A stretch of DNA of 64,000 nt from Cylindrospermum stagnale PCC 7417 (GCF_000317535.1 NC_019757.1:5607501-5671500), one strand, 5' to 3'. Numbered from the stretch's first letter, positions 1 through 10,013 are shown. The notes: a model not told the origin generated them from the letters alone. Numbers and translations: made by a program.

Positions 1-64
1 TGCCAATAGAAGTAGCAATCACTGAAGCTACGCCAACAAATACAACAGTCTTTAAAAGTTTCAT
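1..64 (-). CDS. Partial secreted protein, N-terminus only
   Basis: The complement of the first 64 bases reads as an ATG start followed by MKLLKTVVFVGVASVIATSI and then runs off the left edge. A lysine close to the start followed by a continuous hydrophobic run of small and branched residues is what a Sec signal peptide or a single membrane anchor looks like. No strong Shine-Dalgarno sequence is visible upstream. Only 21 codons are present, so the family cannot be named. The open frame alone could arise by chance, but its composition fits an exported protein well. Confidence 0.45.
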   Translation of the reverse strand, partial: MKLLKTVVFVGVASVIATSIG

Positions 65-610
65 ATATTTTATTGCTGCAAAAGAATAATCTGAATTCGT
101 TGATTAGACAACACTTTAGCAGCTAAATACGATGCGTGACAACCTAAGGATTATTACTAAGGTTAAAGTTTTAATTAAGACATTTTGCTACAAACGAGCT
201 GTTTATGAAGTTTGAATTAAGGCAAATAAGGCATAAATCAGCTGTTAGAGAGCTAATTTTCTCGTTGATATGCATAGCTGTGAGGCTTTCAGCCCACAAA
301 AAGCGCAAGTGAAATCTGGAATAGGTGATGATCATTTACGTACCCTATTTCAGAAATCAGGTCTCTTTGCGTTATAAGTATTATCAAAACAAAAGCTAAA
401 ATATCTGCTGTTAAATACGAAGCTGATTAAACAATTAAAAATTAAAAGTTAAAAAATAAATACCGAGCCATAAATCATACTTTCAAACGGGTCTGTAGCG
501 TAAGACAACTTTAAGCACACCGTAGGATTTCTACTGCTAGGTATGAGGCTAAATCAAACAATAGCCACACCCCTAACAGCAGCAAAATTCTGTTTGTAAC
601 TCAAACTAAG
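65..610. other. Intergenic, AT-rich, no gene seen
   Basis: This 546-base stretch separates the truncated secreted-protein gene from the end of hemA. I see no convincing reading frame, tRNA or strong terminator. A short imperfect palindrome lies near 279-298 (TGTG/GGCT against AGCC/CACA) but lacks a U-run on either strand. It probably contains the promoter of the left-edge gene and the 3' untranslated region of hemA. Confidence 0.5.
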
Positions 611-1897
611 TCAGCTAAACTGTTCCTCTGCATCTAAGTTAAACAACATTTGCAAAGTCTGCATACAGCGTCTTCTCGCTTCCACATCCTGTTGCGCTCG
701 TAATTGCACCATCGGATCATGTAAAATTTTATTCACAATACCCCGTGTAAGCGCTTCGATAATTTCTTGGTGTTTCTCGCCAAATTCCGAACCTAAGCGC
801 GACAAAGCTTTTTCTAGTTCTTGTTCGCGGATAGTTTCGACTTTATTTCGCAGACAGCTGATGGTAGAAACAGTTTCTAGACTACGCCACCAAATATCAA
901 AAGCTTCCACTTCTTCATCTAAAATTTTCTCGGCTTCTAATGCCATTTTCCGACGACTTTCGTAGTTTTGCGCGACTACAGCCTTCAAATCATCTACATT
1001 AAACGCCTGCACATTTGCCAAATCATTCACATCTGCATCGACATTACGCGGCACAGAAATATCAAATAACATTAGAGATTGCTGTGGTTCTAAAACAGTT
1101 TCTAACTTGGCGCGGTCAAGTATAGGTTCTGTAGCTGAAGTACTGGTAAACACCAAATCACTTTCGGCAATTACAGTCATCATTTCCGACAGCAGATGGA
1201 TTTGAATCGGTTGATCTGGAAACAATTTTGTTAATTCTGCCGCTCGTTCACGAGAGCGATTGACGATGCTAATTTGCCCAGCACCTTTAGAAATCAGGTG
1301 TTGCACCAGCAGCCGGGACATTTTACCCGCACCGAGAATTGCCACACGGTAAGCAGCTAAATTTTTGACTTTCATCTGGGCTAATTCCACAGCCGCCGAA
1401 CTGATGGAAACTGCACCGGTGCCAATACTGGTTTCGGTGCGAACCCGCTTACCAGCTGTCAGCGCTTGTTTAAATAATCGATTTAGGATTGTTTTTATAC
1501 CGCTGTATTGCTGCCCCAGTTTATGAGTATTTTTCACTTGAGCCAAAATTTGACCTTCGCCGAGTACAAGGCTATCTAACCCAGCCGCTACCCGCATCAT
1601 GTGCATCACGGCATCATCATGGAGTAATGTAAACAGGTGTTGTCGCAAAGGTACCACTGGTAATTTGCTGTATTCAGCTAGAAACTGAATTACTTCTCTC
1701 ACACCTTGGTTAGCTTCACTGGTAACGATGTAAATCTCCAAACGGTTACAAGTGCTAAGTACTGCGACTTCCTCAATATGGGAGCAGCTGACGAGTTGTG
1801 CGATCGCACTTTCAGTCTGTGTTTCTGGAATACTCAGCTTTTCCCTGATTTCTACTGGGGCTGTTTTATGGCTTAACCCCACCACTGCAATATTCAT
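611..1897 (-). CDS. hemA: Glutamyl-tRNA reductase
   Basis: This enzyme reduces glutamyl-tRNA(Glu) to glutamate-1-semialdehyde with NADPH, the first committed step of the C5 route to haem, chlorophyll and bilins. The 428-residue product has the usual length. The N-terminal catalytic domain carries the [10 protein letters not shown] motif with the nucleophilic cysteine at residue 50. A Rossmann NADPH domain with a GAGKM motif follows near residue 190, and the C-terminal part is the helical dimerisation domain. It lies 100 bases downstream of glpX in the same direction, with only a heptamer repeat between, so co-transcription is plausible. The start [14 protein letters not shown] is the family's normal N-terminus. 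Function is very secure. Confidence 0.97.
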   Translation of the reverse strand: MNIAVVGLSHKTAPVEIREKLSIPETQTESAIAQLVSCSHIEEVAVLSTCNRLEIYIVTSEANQGVREVIQFLAEYSKLPVVPLRQHLFTLLHDDAVMHMMRVAAGLDSLVLGEGQILAQVKNTHKLGQQYSGIKTILNRLFKQALTAGKRVRTETSIGTGAVSISSAAVELAQMKVKNLAAYRVAILGAGKMSRLLVQHLISKGAGQISIVNRSRERAAELTKLFPDQPIQIHLLSEMMTVIAESDLVFTSTSATEPILDRAKLETVLEPQQSLMLFDISVPRNVDADVNDLANVQAFNVDDLKAVVAQNYESRRKMALEAEKILDEEVEAFDIWWRSLETVSTISCLRNKVETIREQELEKALSRLGSEFGEKHQEIIEALTRGIVNKILHDPMVQLRAQQDVEARRRCMQTLQMLFNLDAEEQFS

Positions 1898-1909
1898 TTC
1901 TTAAATTGG

Positions 1910-1987
1910 TAATGGTTAATGGTTAATGATCATTAGTCATTAGTCACAACTGAACTAATGACTAATGACTAATGACTAATGACTACC
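1910..1987. repeat. Heptamer short tandem repeats (STRR type)
   Basis: Between glpX and hemA the sequence consists of two TAATGGT units, then two CATTAGT units, a 9-base spacer and about four ACTAATG units. The CATTAGT and ACTAATG arrays are inverted with respect to each other (about 1931-1945 against 1954-1967), so the transcript can fold into a hairpin. Degenerate heptamer tandems of this kind are known from heterocystous cyanobacteria. The same heptamer recurs near 10014, 19586 and 47805. Confidence 0.8.
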
Positions 1988-1997
1988 GACTAAATTA

Positions 1998-3035
1998 CTA
2001 CCGCAATTGCAGATTCTTCGGTTCGTCCAACAAATGGATTGTATCGACGAATCGCGCCGTGCGGGACTGGCTAGAAATAACCAAGCTTTGAGTTCTAGCA
2101 CCGCCGTGGAAGAAGCGGACGCCATCCATCAAGGTTCCAGGGGTAATACCGCAAGCAGCAAATAGCACAGTGTTACCAGAGGCTAATTCTTCAGCAGCGT
2201 AAACCCGATCTGGGTCAGTGATGTTCATTTCCTTCAGCCGTGCCAAATTGCCTTCTCTGCTTTCGCCAATCAAGCCTGTTTGTACTACTTCTGGATCGTA
2301 GATCAATTGCCCTTGGAAGTGCCCACCCAAGCAACGTAAAGCAGCAGCTGAAATTACCCCTTCTGGTGCTGCACCAATTCCCATCAAAGCGTGGATATTG
2401 GTACCAGCAAAAGCACAAGAGATGGCGGCTGAAACGTCACCATCACTGATCAGTCGCACTCTCGCGCCTGCGGTGCGAATTTCCTGAATCAGGTCTTTGT
2501 GGCGGGGACGATCCATCACCACAACTACCAATTCTTCAATGGCACGGTTTAGACACTCAGAGAGGATTTTGAGGTTTTCAGTCGCAGACTTGTTAATGTC
2601 TACATGACCTCTTGCTGGTGCTGGTGCTGCCAGTTTTTTCATGTAGAAGTCAGGTGCGGCAAATAAACCGCCTTTTTCGGAAATTGCCAAAACTGCCATT
2701 GAGCCATTTTGACCGTAAGCCACCAAGTTAGTGCCTTCGCAGGGGTCAACAGCGATGTCAATTTCAACTAGTTCATCAGGGTTACAGAAGTCTTTGGCAT
2801 CTTCACGGGTACAGATACCGACTTCTTCCCCGATATATAGCATGGGGGCTTCGTCGCGTTCACCTTCGCCAATCACGATGCGACCGCGCATGTGGATTTT
2901 GTTCATCCGTTCCCGCATGGCTTCCACTGCTACTTCATCAGCAGTGTTCTTTTCGCCCTTACCCATCCACTTTGAGGATGCGATCGCGGCTTGCTCAACT
3001 ACCTCAATAATCTCTAAACCAAGTGTATTTTCCAC
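1998..3035 (-). CDS. glpX: Class II fructose-1,6-/sedoheptulose-1,7-bisphosphatase
   Basis: This is the GlpX-type bisphosphatase that in cyanobacteria hydrolyses both fructose-1,6- and sedoheptulose-1,7-bisphosphate in the Calvin cycle and gluconeogenesis, using Mg2+ or Mn2+. The 345-residue product has the family length. It shows the metal- and phosphate-binding stretches [15 protein letters not shown] near residue 52 and [18 protein letters not shown] near residue 97, and a later [18 protein letters not shown] segment. The protein starts [17 protein letters not shown], the usual cyanobacterial start. It is the first gene of a probable glpX-hemA unit on the minus strand. The dual substrate role comes from knowledge of the family; sequence alone does not separate it from a pure FBPase. 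Confidence 0.95.
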   Translation of the reverse strand: MENTLGLEIIEVVEQAAIASSKWMGKGEKNTADEVAVEAMRERMNKIHMRGRIVIGEGERDEAPMLYIGEEVGICTREDAKDFCNPDELVEIDIAVDPCEGTNLVAYGQNGSMAVLAISEKGGLFAAPDFYMKKLAAPAPARGHVDINKSATENLKILSECLNRAIEELVVVVMDRPRHKDLIQEIRTAGARVRLISDGDVSAAISCAFAGTNIHALMGIGAAPEGVISAAALRCLGGHFQGQLIYDPEVVQTGLIGESREGNLARLKEMNITDPDRVYAAEELASGNTVLFAACGITPGTLMDGVRFFHGGARTQSLVISSQSRTARFVDTIHLLDEPKNLQLR

Positions 3036-4448
3036 AGAGTCTGCCCTCTCAACTGCTTGAATTTCCGCCGTTTTCTCTGGCCATATCAGTTTTCAAGTCT
3101 ACCAAAGCGCGGATACACATGGAAAAAAGTCTTGACTAGCACCTGTGTTAAGTTTTGCTGCTAAACCACTCCTTTCAGCGTTGCTTAATACTTTTGTATT
3201 AGTGTACTACTGAAACTACAGCACATTTCATCTGAGTGCGCTACACAGAGGCAAGATGCTCACCCCACAAGAGTTTTATTATTTATCTCTGTACCTCATT
3301 TACCTGCAATCTGCTGTAAGGTCATAACGTTATTCATAAATTACATCTTCAACAAGGGCAAGATGGTCACACAAGAATAATTTAACGCTATTCAACTATA
3401 TAAGATAAGTTGAGAAACTAAGTAGTTCCCCAATCAATAATTATGTATAAATTAAAGCCTAAATTACTAAATAATTCTGACTATTTTCTGATTGCTTAAA
3501 ATCTCAGATTTATAGCACTAATTAATTGATTGATTAATTACATAGGTTATGGTTTTTATAAAAAATGTAACTTTCTTTGGCAATCGCATAATAGTCTGTT
3601 TCTGATATTAGCAAAACTTGAAAATAATTAAATATACAAGCAATACCTTTACTACATAGAGCAACTACTCTTACGCACACTTTATTTTTTTCTCAAGAAA
3701 AAATAATAAAAACTTTGCAATACTTATTAAAAACTTAAAACAGCATATTATAAATAAATTTTATTTTTTCAAAAAAGGTTAAAGTTGCCTTTAGCCAAGG
3801 GTTTTAAATTTTTTATGGCTAGAGAAAAATAAACTTATTTTTTGTAAAAAACTCATAAAGTGGCATTTTTAACAACACAATTTACAGCACAGTGTCGCAG
3901 CCAGAAGAGAATATTAAAAAAACATAAAATTACCACCTTTGTTTGACAAGGTGTCGTATATCTCAATACGGTGATTGATCAACACTGTTGCATCTTGCTA
4001 ATTTATTTAATGCCAATAAAAAAATATTACGTAAAATAAATCAGAAGAGACGCATTTGTAGCGAATTAATCCCATCCAAACTTGCCTACCTTGTCACTGA
4101 AAACCTTAAGTGATTAAGTGGCAAATAATTAAGTTACTGAGGTCAGCATCAAAGTTATCAATTAATTGAATAATATGCACCAAGTTAAGACATTTTCTAA
4201 TTAGTCATGTCTACTGGAAAAGCACATCTGCTTAGCTTATAGAAGCCAACTACTGGATTTCTGAATTTCTGGCATCATCTCTTGCCATACTAGATAGGCA
4301 ACTAGATACACAGCAGATGATCTAACGCTATAAGAGGAGTATTTGAGAAGCATGAATACTGCTTTGTAAGAGTATTAAGGCTTGATTTCTAGTACTTCTA
4401 TTATATCTGCCATCATTTTTTGCAAAATTACTTCAACCTTGAGAGTCA
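3036..4448. other. 1.4 kb AT-rich intergenic region
   Basis: This gap lies between the divergently oriented glpX (minus) and the copper-radical oxidase gene (plus) and must hold both promoters. I see no protein-coding frame with a plausible composition. Two related motifs with the pattern GCAAGATG-TCAC-ACAAGA occur at 3251 and 3358, about 107 bases apart. The 3420-3860 part is very rich in A and T runs. The length is well above the local average and suggests either extended regulation of the oxidase unit or decayed sequence. Confidence 0.5.
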
Positions 4449-6422
4449 ATGAAGAAAAAAATTACATTTGTCATAATTCTACTGGCTTGTTTAGGATTAA
4501 TTATCAATCCAGATTTTGTCAGTGCTGATACGGTTAGTGCAAGCAAAGGGGAATGGCAAACAGTACCTTTACCCGCAGATAAAGCAGATTGGATGCAAGG
4601 TGTTCATACTTCACTGTTACCTAATGGCAAGGTATTAATTGTCAATGGCAGCAGTAATCGTAACACTTTAGAGCAAAACGCAACTGGTAACAGATTTATA
4701 GATGGGGTCAAAGGAACTGATTATGCAGTAGTCAATCATTCAGCCTTATTTGACCCTGAAACCAGTACATTTGAACGAATCGCATCACCTCCTGCTCTAC
4801 AAAATGGACAAAGTAATGATCCTTTTTGTTCAGCAAATGTGCATTTATCAGATGGCAACGTTCTTTTTATTAGTGGCTCTAATCGCTACTACCCAGGAGA
4901 AAAGTTTGAAGGCTCAAAACAAACCAACTTATATAACTGGCAAAACAAAACCTGGACTACTGTTGGTTCGTTAACAGAAGGACGTTGGTATCCTAGCCCA
5001 ATAACTTTAGCAGATGGAAAACTTGTAATTTTTTCGGGTTTGAAATTTAACAAACCAAATCAGATCACACCTTCAATTGAAATTTACGATCCCGCAACTA
5101 AGAAGTTTCAATATATTGATCTGACCTACGTAGAGAATAGCCCCTTCAACACCAAATTTACCTACCAAGATAATTACATCTACAACGGGCAACCAGTTTC
5201 TAGAACCATAGATGCTTTCGATAGCATCGACCTGTATCCCCGTGTTTTTCCCACTACTGATGGTCGGTTGTTAATTACAGGTGATGGTGCAGGTAAATTC
5301 CCGTTGGAAATACACGAAAGCAACAAAACCTATTTAATGTCAATTAAGCAGGATAGTCTGGGGAAATTTAGTGTCAGTTTTGAAGTTGGCCCCGACAGAG
5401 GAGAGATATCCAAAGTTTATGGAACGGCACTGCTAGATCCAAATAACGAAGGAGATGTCTTGCTAATGGGAGGTCTCATTGGTACCAATGACATTAATTA
5501 TGGTCGTCCTTATTTGGGTAGCTACAATGATGGTTTAAAAGCCAAAGGAGTAAGAATTTCCCAAAGTTTAGAACGTTGGTCTTCACCAAAAATTAGCGGT
5601 GAGCCAAATGGAGAATGGAAAATATATCCTGAGTTTTTTGATAAGCCTCGTGCTATGAATCAGGCTGTAATTCTCCCAACTAAACAAATCTTGGCAATTA
5701 ATGGTGGTGAATATGGAGAATACAAAGCTATTCAAGAGCCACTGTTACTAACGGCTGATAAGTTTTCACCAGGTGGTTATAAATCTGAATCCTTGAATCC
5801 TGGCAAATTCCCCAGGCTCTATCATAACAATGCTGTCTTATTACCTGATGCTCGTGTATTAGTCATTGGTGGTAATCCTAGTCGTGCAGCTAGAGAAGAA
5901 AACGGAACAGTTCATGTTGACGTTTTACCAGATCCTCAAAATTACTACACAATACCCCAACTGAAAGATAAATTAGGGAACGTTCAAGCCTTCGATCTAG
6001 ACAAGTATTATCAAGATCCTGATTTTTACTTTGTAGATGGTGATCCAGAGCCATTCGTCCCCGCAGAAATTTGGCAAGCAGAAATTTTTACTCCACCTTA
6101 TCTACTCACATCTGGACTGCGTCCGGAAATTGTCACAGCTTCTGAAAGTCTTCAATACGGAAAACCAAGCACAGTTTCACTCAAAAATGCTACTAGCACA
6201 GGCTCTCTTGTTCTGATTAAATTGAGTTCAGGTACTCACTCTTTTGATTATGGACAACGGTTGGCAGATTTAAAGATTGAGAATATATCAGCAGATAATT
6301 CTACAATCAATTTCACCGCTCCAACAAATGCCAATCTGTATCCAACTGGCTATTATATGCTGTTTTACGTCAACGATATTGGCAAACCTTCCCAAGCCAA
6401 AATTGTGAAACTAGGTGCATAG
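4449..6422 (+). CDS. Secreted copper-radical oxidase (galactose/glyoxal oxidase type)
   Basis: The 657-residue protein starts with a clear Sec signal peptide (about residues 1-26, ending VSA). Kelch-like repeats follow (motifs such as LADGKLVIFSG and LLPDARVLVIGG), and the C-terminal immunoglobulin-like domain matches the DUF1929 family. The residues that build the copper-radical site in galactose and glyoxal oxidases appear in order: Cys127 in DPFCSANVHL, Tyr181 in GRWYPS, the Tyr458-His459 pair in RLYHNN, and His597 in GTHSFDYGQR. Such enzymes oxidise primary alcohols or aldehydes and reduce O2 to H2O2. The DyP peroxidase gene begins 84 bases downstream, so the product peroxide may be the partner's substrate. 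The actual substrate and whether the Cys-Tyr crosslink forms are unknown. Family confidence is high, activity inferred. Confidence 0.85.
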   Translation: MKKKITFVIILLACLGLIINPDFVSADTVSASKGEWQTVPLPADKADWMQGVHTSLLPNGKVLIVNGSSNRNTLEQNATGNRFIDGVKGTDYAVVNHSALFDPETSTFERIASPPALQNGQSNDPFCSANVHLSDGNVLFISGSNRYYPGEKFEGSKQTNLYNWQNKTWTTVGSLTEGRWYPSPITLADGKLVIFSGLKFNKPNQITPSIEIYDPATKKFQYIDLTYVENSPFNTKFTYQDNYIYNGQPVSRTIDAFDSIDLYPRVFPTTDGRLLITGDGAGKFPLEIHESNKTYLMSIKQDSLGKFSVSFEVGPDRGEISKVYGTALLDPNNEGDVLLMGGLIGTNDINYGRPYLGSYNDGLKAKGVRISQSLERWSSPKISGEPNGEWKIYPEFFDKPRAMNQAVILPTKQILAINGGEYGEYKAIQEPLLLTADKFSPGGYKSESLNPGKFPRLYHNNAVLLPDARVLVIGGNPSRAAREENGTVHVDVLPDPQNYYTIPQLKDKLGNVQAFDLDKYYQDPDFYFVDGDPEPFVPAEIWQAEIFTPPYLLTSGLRPEIVTASESLQYGKPSTVSLKNATSTGSLVLIKLSSGTHSFDYGQRLADLKIENISADNSTINFTAPTNANLYPTGYYMLFYVNDIGKPSQAKIVKLGA

Positions 6423-6506
6423 GCAGATTACGCTTTAAATCCACTGTTGCTGTGATTAAACACAGTAACAGTGTAACTACAAACTTACAAATAGGAATTC
6501 AAGACA

Positions 6507-7982
6507 ATGGCACTAACAGAAGAAGATTTGCAAGTACTCCCTGAAGAAGGTATTGACACTCTCAATCCTGGTAAATATGCAGAGTTGCTCAGTGATTTAC
6601 AGGGCAACATTCTCAGAGGACATGGACGAGATTATTCTGTACATTTGTTTTTACAGTTCAAACCCAATCAAGTCCAGCCATTAAAAGAATGGATTAAAAC
6701 TTTTGCTGAAAAAGTAACATCTGCTCAGAAGCAGGCAGAAGATGCCGTAAGATTTAGAACCACAAAAATCGCCGGGGATATCTTTATCAATTTCTTTCTC
6801 TCACGTAAGGGTTATGAAGCTTTGGAATTCCCAGCTTTCCGAATCCCTGGTGATCAACCTTTTCGATTTGGCATGAAAAATGATACTATCAGGAACTTGT
6901 TAGGCGATCCAGTTATTGAAGAATGGGATACAGGACTACAAGGAGAAATTCATGCTTTAGTGCAGATAGCAGATGATAATTTAGACAACCTACAACTAGC
7001 AGTTGATGATCTTACTAGACAACTGGAGCTAATGGCTGAAGTTGTCCACAGAGAAAATGGTTTTATTCTCAGAAATGACAACGGAGATATCATCGAACAC
7101 TTTGGTTTTATCGATGGTATTAGTCAACCTCTGTTTCTGAAAAGAGATATCGAAAGAGTCAGAAATATCGAAATCCAAAAAATTAGGGATTCTCATCCTA
7201 ACTTGAGTGAGGAGGCGATTGAGGAGTTGATTAAGGAATGGGATTCTAAATGGAATCCTCGCGCTCCTCTCAGTCTTGTTTTGGCTAAAGATCCTAACGG
7301 TAAGTTAGAAGATAGTTATGGCAGTTATTTGGTTTATCGTAAGCTTGAACAAGATGTGAGCGCCTTCGTTGACGCTCAAGCGTTCCTCGCTAAGGAGTTA
7401 GGGGATATAGATCAAGAATTAGCTGGAGCGTTAATAATGGGACGCTTCCGCGATGGCACGCCATTAACGCTTTCAAGTACAGCAGCTAAAGATCAAACGA
7501 ATAATTTCGATTTTAGTGATGATCAACAGGCGTTTAAATGCCCATTTCATACTCACGTGCGTAAATCTAATCCTAGAGGAGATACAGGACGAATAGTTTC
7601 ATCTGGTGAAACTTATGAGCAAGCTTTGCAGAAAGAAAGAGATCACAGGATTGCTCGCCGTGGAATTAGTTATGGAGCAACTGACCAGACTAAGGCATTA
7701 AGCAATAGAGCAGGATTATTGTTTTTGTGCTATCAAGCTGACATTGCAAATCAATTTAATTTTATGCAATGGGCTTGGTCTAATCCCAATAATTTTGTTC
7801 AAGTTAATGTGGGGACAGATCCGATTATTGGTCAAGCTGCACCTGATGCGAGAAATCAAAACTGGCCGATAAAGTGGGGAGAACCAGAAACCAAACCAGG
7901 TTTTAACTTTCAACTTTGGGTACACCTTAAAGGTGGTGAATACTTCTTTTCTCCTAGCATTAGTTCTCTCAAGAATATTTGA
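6507..7982 (+). CDS. DyP-type haem peroxidase
   Basis: Dye-decolorising peroxidases use H2O2 to oxidise dyes, phenolics and other bulky substrates. The 491-residue protein has the family's GxxDG motif as GFIDGISQP with catalytic Asp203. The haem-ligand region FKCPFHTHVRKSNPR gives His350 as the probable proximal ligand, by comparison with the CPFxxH pattern of the family. The distal arginine stretch is NRAGLLFLCYQADI. There is no visible Sec or Tat signal peptide, whereas the upstream oxidase has one, so the two may act on opposite sides of the membrane unless export is unconventional. It lies 84 bases downstream of the oxidase in the same direction. Palindromic stretches sit inside the coding sequence near 7360-7395 and 7428-7470. 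Confidence 0.92.
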   Translation: MALTEEDLQVLPEEGIDTLNPGKYAELLSDLQGNILRGHGRDYSVHLFLQFKPNQVQPLKEWIKTFAEKVTSAQKQAEDAVRFRTTKIAGDIFINFFLSRKGYEALEFPAFRIPGDQPFRFGMKNDTIRNLLGDPVIEEWDTGLQGEIHALVQIADDNLDNLQLAVDDLTRQLELMAEVVHRENGFILRNDNGDIIEHFGFIDGISQPLFLKRDIERVRNIEIQKIRDSHPNLSEEAIEELIKEWDSKWNPRAPLSLVLAKDPNGKLEDSYGSYLVYRKLEQDVSAFVDAQAFLAKELGDIDQELAGALIMGRFRDGTPLTLSSTAAKDQTNNFDFSDDQQAFKCPFHTHVRKSNPRGDTGRIVSSGETYEQALQKERDHRIARRGISYGATDQTKALSNRAGLLFLCYQADIANQFNFMQWAWSNPNNFVQVNVGTDPIIGQAAPDARNQNWPIKWGEPETKPGFNFQLWVHLKGGEYFFSPSISSLKNI

Positions 7983-8051
7983 TAACTTGGGTTGAGTAAG
8001 TTGTGGATTTGTAGCACAGCAATGTATTTAATTTAAAGAGTCTAATGAACC

Positions 8052-8083
8052 AAGTCGGAGATTTACTTCTCCGACTTATTTGT
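8052..8083 (+). terminator. Probable rho-independent terminator after DyP gene
   Basis: A perfect 9-base inverted repeat, AAGTCGGAG against CTCCGACTT with an 8-base loop, is followed by ATTTGTT. It lies 70 bases after the DyP stop codon and would close the oxidase-peroxidase unit. The U-tract is short, so termination may be incomplete. Confidence 0.65.
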
Positions 8084-8231
8084 TACAGAAAAAAATCTGG
8101 TCTTTAAGTAGCTGTTATGCAAAACTAATCGTTAAAATATTAGATAGGCAAGCTTTTAATTTTGAAAGTATCAAAGTTTCTGATTGTTTAGTGCGCGTGT
8201 CGTGTAATTCAAAAATCTCCCGATTAACAAT

Positions 8232-8543
8232 ATGCTGGACTTTCTCAACCCCCTTTTAAATCGCCATCCAGAACGCATCCAAGCTAATGTAGAAATCTAT
8301 ACCTGGCAAACCTGCCCTTATTGCATCCGTGCTAAGTTGCTGCTGTGGTGGAAAGGTGTCAAATTCACCGAATACAAAATTGATGGCGATGAAGCAGCTA
8401 GAGCAAAAATGGCAGAACGTGCAAACGGACGCCGTAGTGTTCCGCAGATTTTCGTTAATAATCAGCACCTTGGCGGCTGCGATGACCTTTATCAGCTAGA
8501 TACACAAGGTCAACTTGACCCCCTTCTAGCTCAAGCTGCATAA
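8232..8543 (+). CDS. grxC: Dithiol glutaredoxin 3
   Basis: This is a small cytoplasmic thiol-disulfide oxidoreductase that uses glutathione to reduce protein disulfides and mixed disulfides. The 103-residue product has a single thioredoxin fold with the CPYC active site at residues 28-31, the cis-proline segment SVPQIF and the glutathione-binding GGCDDL stretch. It carries a slightly longer N-terminus than the minimal enzyme (about 20 residues before the first strand). A second, monothiol glutaredoxin occurs at 13511. The gene follows the DyP terminator and precedes tadA in the same direction. Confidence 0.94.
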   Translation: MLDFLNPLLNRHPERIQANVEIYTWQTCPYCIRAKLLLWWKGVKFTEYKIDGDEAARAKMAERANGRRSVPQIFVNNQHLGGCDDLYQLDTQGQLDPLLAQAA

Positions 8544-8623
8544 AATAACTCACGCAGGTATGCTCTGTTTTGTAGCCCCAGACGAATAGTCTGAGGGTTA
8601 TTTATTTGCCCAAATATAAGAAG

Positions 8624-9109
8624 ATGTTTACTGAATATCCAAAATATCTGATACATAGACAATGGATGCATCATGCCCTAGAATTGGCGAAAATAGCAGG
8701 TGATGCGGGGGAAGTTCCTGTGGGGGCTGTGATAATTGACTCAAACGGAAATTTACTTGCCGAAGGTGAAAATAGAAAAGAACGCGACACAGACCCCACG
8801 GCCCATGCAGAAGTGATCGCTCTCAGGGCTGCTGCTAAAAGCTTGCAAAGTTGGCGTCTTCATCAATGCACCCTCTATGTAACTTTAGAACCTTGCCCGA
8901 TGTGTGCTGGTGCGATCGTCCAAGCACGTTTGGGAACACTTGTCTATGGGGTGGACGATACAAAAACTGGCGCAATTCGTACTGTTATCAACATACCAGC
9001 TAGCCCAGCTTCTAATCACCGCCTGCAAGTAGTCGGTGGTATTCTAGAATCAGCCTGTCGTCAGCAATTACAAGCCTGGTTTGCTACTAGACGGCGTCAG
9101 CGAAATTAA
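8624..9109 (+). CDS. tadA: tRNA(adenine34) deaminase
   Basis: TadA converts adenosine 34 to inosine in the anticodon of tRNA-Arg(ACG). The zinc-binding deaminase signature is complete: HAEV with His61 and catalytic Glu63, then PCPMCAGA with Cys91 and Cys94 (numbered from this start). I chose the ATG at 8624, giving 161 residues; an upstream in-frame TTG at 8606 would add six residues without a better ribosome site. The C-terminal segment ends in a basic tail (TRRRQRN), common in TadA. It is 80 bases downstream of grxC, with a weak hairpin between them near 8575-8597. Confidence 0.93.
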   Translation: MFTEYPKYLIHRQWMHHALELAKIAGDAGEVPVGAVIIDSNGNLLAEGENRKERDTDPTAHAEVIALRAAAKSLQSWRLHQCTLYVTLEPCPMCAGAIVQARLGTLVYGVDDTKTGAIRTVINIPASPASNHRLQVVGGILESACRQQLQAWFATRRRQRN

Positions 9110-9220
9110 CGGACAGAGGTGAAACTGTCCAGTTGGTAGGACACAAGTGACGCAAGAAATTCTACGGTGTAGATAATCAAGCTTTCGTTCTATTTATCTC
9201 GACAATCAGCAGCCACCGTC

Positions 9221-9991
9221 ATGATGGAACTTTACTCTGCTTCTACTACCTGCCAAGCATCACCAACGGATCTGCCAGCAAATGCTCAGGTGGCTTCTAC
9301 TACCTCGCAGGTTTCGCCTTGGTTAAGTCCTCTGCTGTATTTATTGGGGCGTCACATTGTTCTACCATTTTTCTTTCGACGAATTAAAATTACTGGACAA
9401 GAAAATATTCCCAAAAGTGGCCCTGTGATTTTTGCTCCTACCCATCGGGCGCGTTGGGATTCATTGCTGTTGCCCTATGCGGCCGGTCGTGGCGTCACAG
9501 GTCGAGACTTGCGATTTATGGTGACAATTACTGAATGCCAAGGGCTGCAAGGTTGGTTTGTTCGACGCATGGGGGGGTTTCCTGTAGATCCTCAGCACCC
9601 AGCGATCACTACTCTGCGTCATTCTGTGGAATTACTGCTAGATCAAGAGATGTTAGTCATTTTTCCGGAAGGTGGGATTTATCGTGATGGGGCAGTTCAT
9701 CCGTTAAAGCCGGGAATTGCTCGTCTGGCTTTGAGTGCTGAGTTGACTCACCCAGGACTGGGGGTGAAAATTGTACCTGTCGGTATCAATTACAGCCAAC
9801 CTTTTCCCAGTTGGGGTGCAGATGCTAGTGTTCACATTGGCGAAGCCCTAATAGCAAAAGATTATATGAATGGCTGTGTAAAACGTGATGCCAAACGCCT
9901 CACAGCAGATTTAGCAAATATGTTGCTTTCATTAAGCCGTCAAGAATCTGCGATCGCCAATCACGCCTTCGCAGAAATTCCCAATTCGTAA
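9221..9991 (+). CDS. plsC: 1-acyl-sn-glycerol-3-phosphate acyltransferase family protein
   Basis: The 256-residue protein contains the LPLAT acyltransferase core. The catalytic HX4D motif reads HRARWD (His75, Asp80), the acceptor-binding motif reads FPEGG (148-152), and a VPVGINY motif lies further on. Members transfer an acyl chain to lysophosphatidic acid or related lysolipids at the inner membrane, a step in phospholipid and glycolipid synthesis. An unusual low-complexity N-terminus rich in Ser, Thr and Ala (about residues 6-32) precedes the domain. Cyanobacteria carry several paralogues, so the symbol is assigned by family and the exact acceptor is not established. Confidence 0.85.
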   Translation: MMELYSASTTCQASPTDLPANAQVASTTSQVSPWLSPLLYLLGRHIVLPFFFRRIKITGQENIPKSGPVIFAPTHRARWDSLLLPYAAGRGVTGRDLRFMVTITECQGLQGWFVRRMGGFPVDPQHPAITTLRHSVELLLDQEMLVIFPEGGIYRDGAVHPLKPGIARLALSAELTHPGLGVKIVPVGINYSQPFPSWGADASVHIGEALIAKDYMNGCVKRDAKRLTADLANMLLSLSRQESAIANHAFAEIPNS

Positions 9992-10013
9992 TTTTGTTGT
10001 CAGTTGTTCTGAG

